A stretch of DNA of 64,000 bases from Torreya grandis (taxonomy: Eukaryota > Streptophyta > Pinopsida > Cupressales > Taxaceae): positions 683,501 through 747,500 of the forward strand of contig JARHVA010000666.1 of NCBI GenBank assembly GCA_037957365.1, in the 5' to 3' direction. Positions 61,201 through 64,000 of the stretch are shown here, piece after piece (the first letter of the stretch is position 1; each line of letters starts with the position of its first letter). The position numbers and the translations under genes were made by a program. The notes below the pieces were generated by a model, which was given only the letters and a program-made list of their open reading frames with translations, did not search any database and was not told the DNA's origin.

Positions 61201-61409
61201 GGCATACCTTGTATGGTTATGATGGTTTTTTTAATGATGACACAAATATAGATTGAGGGATTTTATTTTAATATGTGTAAGGTAATTATCATTATTACCT
61301 TGCACTTTTGGGTCATTATGGACTCACATCACATGATCATATTTGGCTCTTTTCTCTATAGGCTACCCATGTCCTTACCTAAGAACTTGAACAACAAAGC
61401 TTGTATATG

Positions 61410-62794
61410 AAGTCTGCAGCTTCACAAAATGGGTAGGGATAGAGATTAGTTTGAACCTATTTCATGCTTTGATGTCAATGAAAATGAATATGTGTGGCAT
61501 AAAATGGTTAAATGTAGTTTGGCACCCTTCATAGAATGACTTTTTTGGGCATGACATAGGGCTTTCTAGGGACTTCACTCAAGGTTAGAAAGATCATGAA
61601 GTCTGAATGCAGGGCTTGAGAATCTCTATTATAAAGGAGCTCATTGGAAAGACTACCAGGATGAACTATAATGGCATCAAAGCTTTTAAGGATAATAAGA
61701 GAAAGGAGGAGTTCTGGGCATTTTCTTCAAAAGGGAAAAAAATAAACCCAAGATTTCATCTCAAAAGGGTTTCATGAGGTCAGAACTACCAAGGAAATGG
61801 CCTAAAGTCTACCTCTAGATTATGAGGTATATTAATTTAGAATGAAAACATACTATGATTTTTTCCCATCACCTCCTCCTTCTCAATCATTTCAAAGCTA
61901 CACAATTAGCATTCCATTTTTCTACTACAATCCTTGGAAGCCTTAGTGTTAAACTTTATGAAGAACCCTCTAACTAATTTAATTCATCAAGGTTTGATAT
62001 TGCTACTGATTAAGCTAGGGGAACCACAGTGGTCCAAGATCATCATTTAGGTGATTGATATCCCTAGTGAGAAGGAAAACACTAAAGAGGGTGAAGCTTA
62101 CTCCACTAAGTTGAAATCTAAGAATGGACATGAGGAATGGAATGTTGGGAATTCTACTGAGTAAGTACATGAGGAGCCTAAACCGAATATGGGGAGTCCT
62201 ATCTATGTCCATCTATTAGCTAGTAGAGGTGTAGGGATTCTTGCTTCTAATGAGGTACAGGGATTCTATCCTAAAACTCCTAAGAAGTGAAATCATGGAC
62301 AAGTTTGAGAAGTTAAAAGGGATCCTGAGTCAAGAGTTATCATCCATTAATCTAGGTAAGGATCATTTGGTTCACACTCCATAAGGTAAAAAATCAACTC
62401 AAAGTGGTAGAGAGGAGGAGGTCGATCAGGTTCTTGAGGAGGAGAAAGCAGAGATCTAGTATACTGATCTCAAGCACAAAATATAGGAATAAGATAAGGA
62501 CCAATTCATTAGAAGTCATACCATAAGAAGGAATAACAAAGGTGATGGTAGTGAGACCAAGAAAATGGTCTTTTATTTTAAATCAAAATAGTCTATTTTT
62601 CTCTATCTCTATTTGTTTGGTCTTCAGTTTTTTCGCTGTTATTTGGTATAAGTTTGGTGGCAGGGGGTTTTAGCTACCAAGTTCATTTTTTGTTCCTTTT
62701 TTGTCTTGTTGCTTTGTCATGTCTATCTTATATATTTATTCTGTAAAGGAAATGGGCCCCTTCAACCTGATCTTTAGCTAATCAAATAAAAAAA
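61410..62794 (+). pseudogene. Unidentified protein family U, copy 2
   Basis: Same unrecognised family as 30624-32330. An N-terminal part, FEPISCFDVNENEYVWHKMV, is followed by GHDIGLSRDFTQG-stop-KDHEV-stop-MQGLRISI, IKELIGKTTRMNYNGIKAFK, DNKRKEEFWAF and SLEALVLNFMKNPLTNLIHQ with GLILLLIKLGE. A charged tail follows with MDKFEKLKGILSQELSSINL and GREEEVDQVLEEEKAE. The shared pattern with copy 1 is GHD, RDFT.G.K, G..I, ELI, M...G..AFKD...K.EF and NPL. The 3' part ends CTGTAAA...TTCAACCTG...ATCAAATAAAAAAA at 62741-62794, as copy 1 does, with the AATAAA hexamer directly before the A run. Confidence 0.6.
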
Positions 62795-64000
62795 TATTCC
62801 TTAGGATGAAAATAACTATTTCAAAATTGAGGCCATGTTAAGGTGATTACAAATGATAATTGTTTCAATATTCAAAAACAAATTATGGAAGGAAACTCCA
62901 TACTTGTCATTAATTCAATAAAAGATATTAAATTGGATAATTAGAAATAAAATCTATCATTCAGATATCTTTATGTTAAATCCTCTCTTTGACATCTAAT
63001 TTCATCATGTATATAAATAAATAAAAACCTCGACAGACTTACTAACTAATGAAGGGGTTCTTAAATTGAATGTTAATCAGGACTAGTCTTAGATTGGTAT
63101 CTAACCTTGGGTGGATTTTAAATATTTAGTTAATAAATATAAGTGGAAAATGGTTTTCAATGTATTGGCATGCTTTGAAGTGGGTTGTGGTAGTGATATG
63201 TATTAGAATCCAGCACTAGTTGATCAAGGTTGATGACAATTAATTTGAGGTATATGATGATTAAGGATCGTGCCATATTTTCATGGAAATTCAAATTTAT
63301 ATTTAAATGTGGATTTTTATATTATTTAATAAACATATCTTAGAAAAAATTCTCAACTTTGGTTTTGTCATTTCCTTTTTTTTACTATGTAAAAACTAGG
63401 TCAATGAGAAGTCAAGAATGGTAGGAAGGGATTGAAATGTTTGGTAGAAGGTAAGAAAGTCATTAGGAATAATAATGTAAGTATTCTTGGTTGGAACCTT
63501 TAAATTTCAACTCTTGGTATCACTAGTCTTGAGGGTGACAAAGTCTCATAAGATGTATTTAACCTTTTTTGTTCTATGTCGTGGAATTTATTTAACACTA
63601 TATAGGATTAGATTTTCTTAATGAAGTAGATAAAGAGTTGAAGGTGAATAACATATTTAAATGTTCAATTTTTATATATAAAATAATAATTTAGATAATG
63701 TTACTCATAAATTTCTTCTAAAATATGTTTCAAATAAGAGAAAACAAACTAAAGAGGCACAACTTAATGTTATGGTTAGTGAATTCCTTTTAAGATTTCA
63801 TTCCATTAAGAATAAATTAGACAAAATTTAATTTTCTTAAGGGATTGATTATTGATGTTGACATGTTTGATGAAGTATAAGTGGTAGATACACAAAGTAT
63901 GGAGCATGAGATGCCATCAAAATAGGGATTTATGGATGTATCCATTGAGATAAGTATTTATCTATTGTGGAAGGATCTTTACCATAGAACAATAGTATGA
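62795..64000. other. Unassigned DNA at the right end
   Basis: AT-rich DNA with some fairly open plus-strand frames near 63030-63200 and 63400-63580, but nothing I can name. It may be the beginning of another decayed element that continues beyond the window. Confidence 0.3.

Larger units (their letters stand above)
55570..61250 (+). mobile_element. Nearly complete decayed L1-type LINE, L3
   Basis: All domains of a plant L1-type LINE appear in the expected order on the plus strand: DUF4283 ORF1-like protein, low-complexity linker, apurinic-type endonuclease, RT, RT-associated zinc-binding domain and C-terminal RNase H. Length is about 5.7 kb, close to full length. Numerous frame changes and stops make it inactive, but some stretches (for example 136 codons at 59449-59859) remain open. 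No poly(A) tail or target site duplication was seen. Family U copy 2 begins about 200 bp downstream. Confidence 0.85.

Noticed and set aside
1..64000. CRISPR arrays, tRNA or rRNA genes, bacterial-type operons
   Set aside because: No regularly spaced short repeats with unique spacers, no tRNA-like cloverleaf or rRNA core was noticed; the coding style is that of eukaryotic retroelements.

Overview
This window looks like intergenic DNA from a very large plant nuclear genome, most likely a gymnosperm. It is AT-rich and visibly poor in CG dinucleotides. I recognise no intact host gene, tRNA, rRNA or CRISPR array. Nearly everything that can be named is a decayed retroelement. The gymnosperm assignment is an inference from the long decayed LTR elements, the Tat-like Ty3/gypsy structure and the protein motif style. 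No species marker was seen.

Layout. (1) 2.1-4.6 kb, minus strand: gag with zinc knuckle and a retropepsin remnant of a Ty3/gypsy element (B). (2) 6.6-12 kb, minus strand: a second Ty3/gypsy element (A) reading gag, protease, an extra RNase H, reverse transcriptase with its own RNase H, and integrase. (3) 13.1-18.1 kb, minus strand, immediately upstream of A: a long decayed coding region with no recognised domain, followed by an 88-bp tandem array at 18.1-18.7 kb. (4) 19.1-21.9 kb, plus strand: a gag-protease element (D) with no polymerase or integrase, whose reading frame ends in a hydrophobic tail. (5) 22-30.6 kb: AT-rich DNA without recognisable genes. (6) 30.6-32.3 kb, minus strand: first copy of an unidentified protein family (U). 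(7) 32.98-49.89 kb, plus strand: a full-length Ty3/gypsy element (C) with two very long LTRs, a primer-binding-site-like leader and gag, upstream RNase H, RT/RNase H and integrase remnants. Its 3' LTR carries two extra segments. A hairpin MITE-like element lies just outside its 5' LTR. (8) 53.8-55.1 kb, plus strand: a LINE RT fragment (L2). (9) 55.6-61.2 kb, plus strand: a nearly complete but inactivated L1-type LINE (L3) with ORF1-like DUF4283, endonuclease, RT, zinc-binding RT tail and RNase H. (10) 61.4-62.8 kb, plus strand: second copy of family U, sharing both protein motifs and a 3' end with the first.

How the parts relate. A and C share an unusual pol order, with an additional RNase H upstream of RT, so they probably belong to one Tat-like lineage. 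B is probably from a related lineage but is cut off after the protease. The least explained items are the long reading-frame remnant upstream of A, the hydrophobic tail of element D, and family U. All coding regions contain stops and frameshifts, and many stops sit where a Gln or Trp codon would be expected. Domain boundaries are approximate because they were read by eye from decayed frames.
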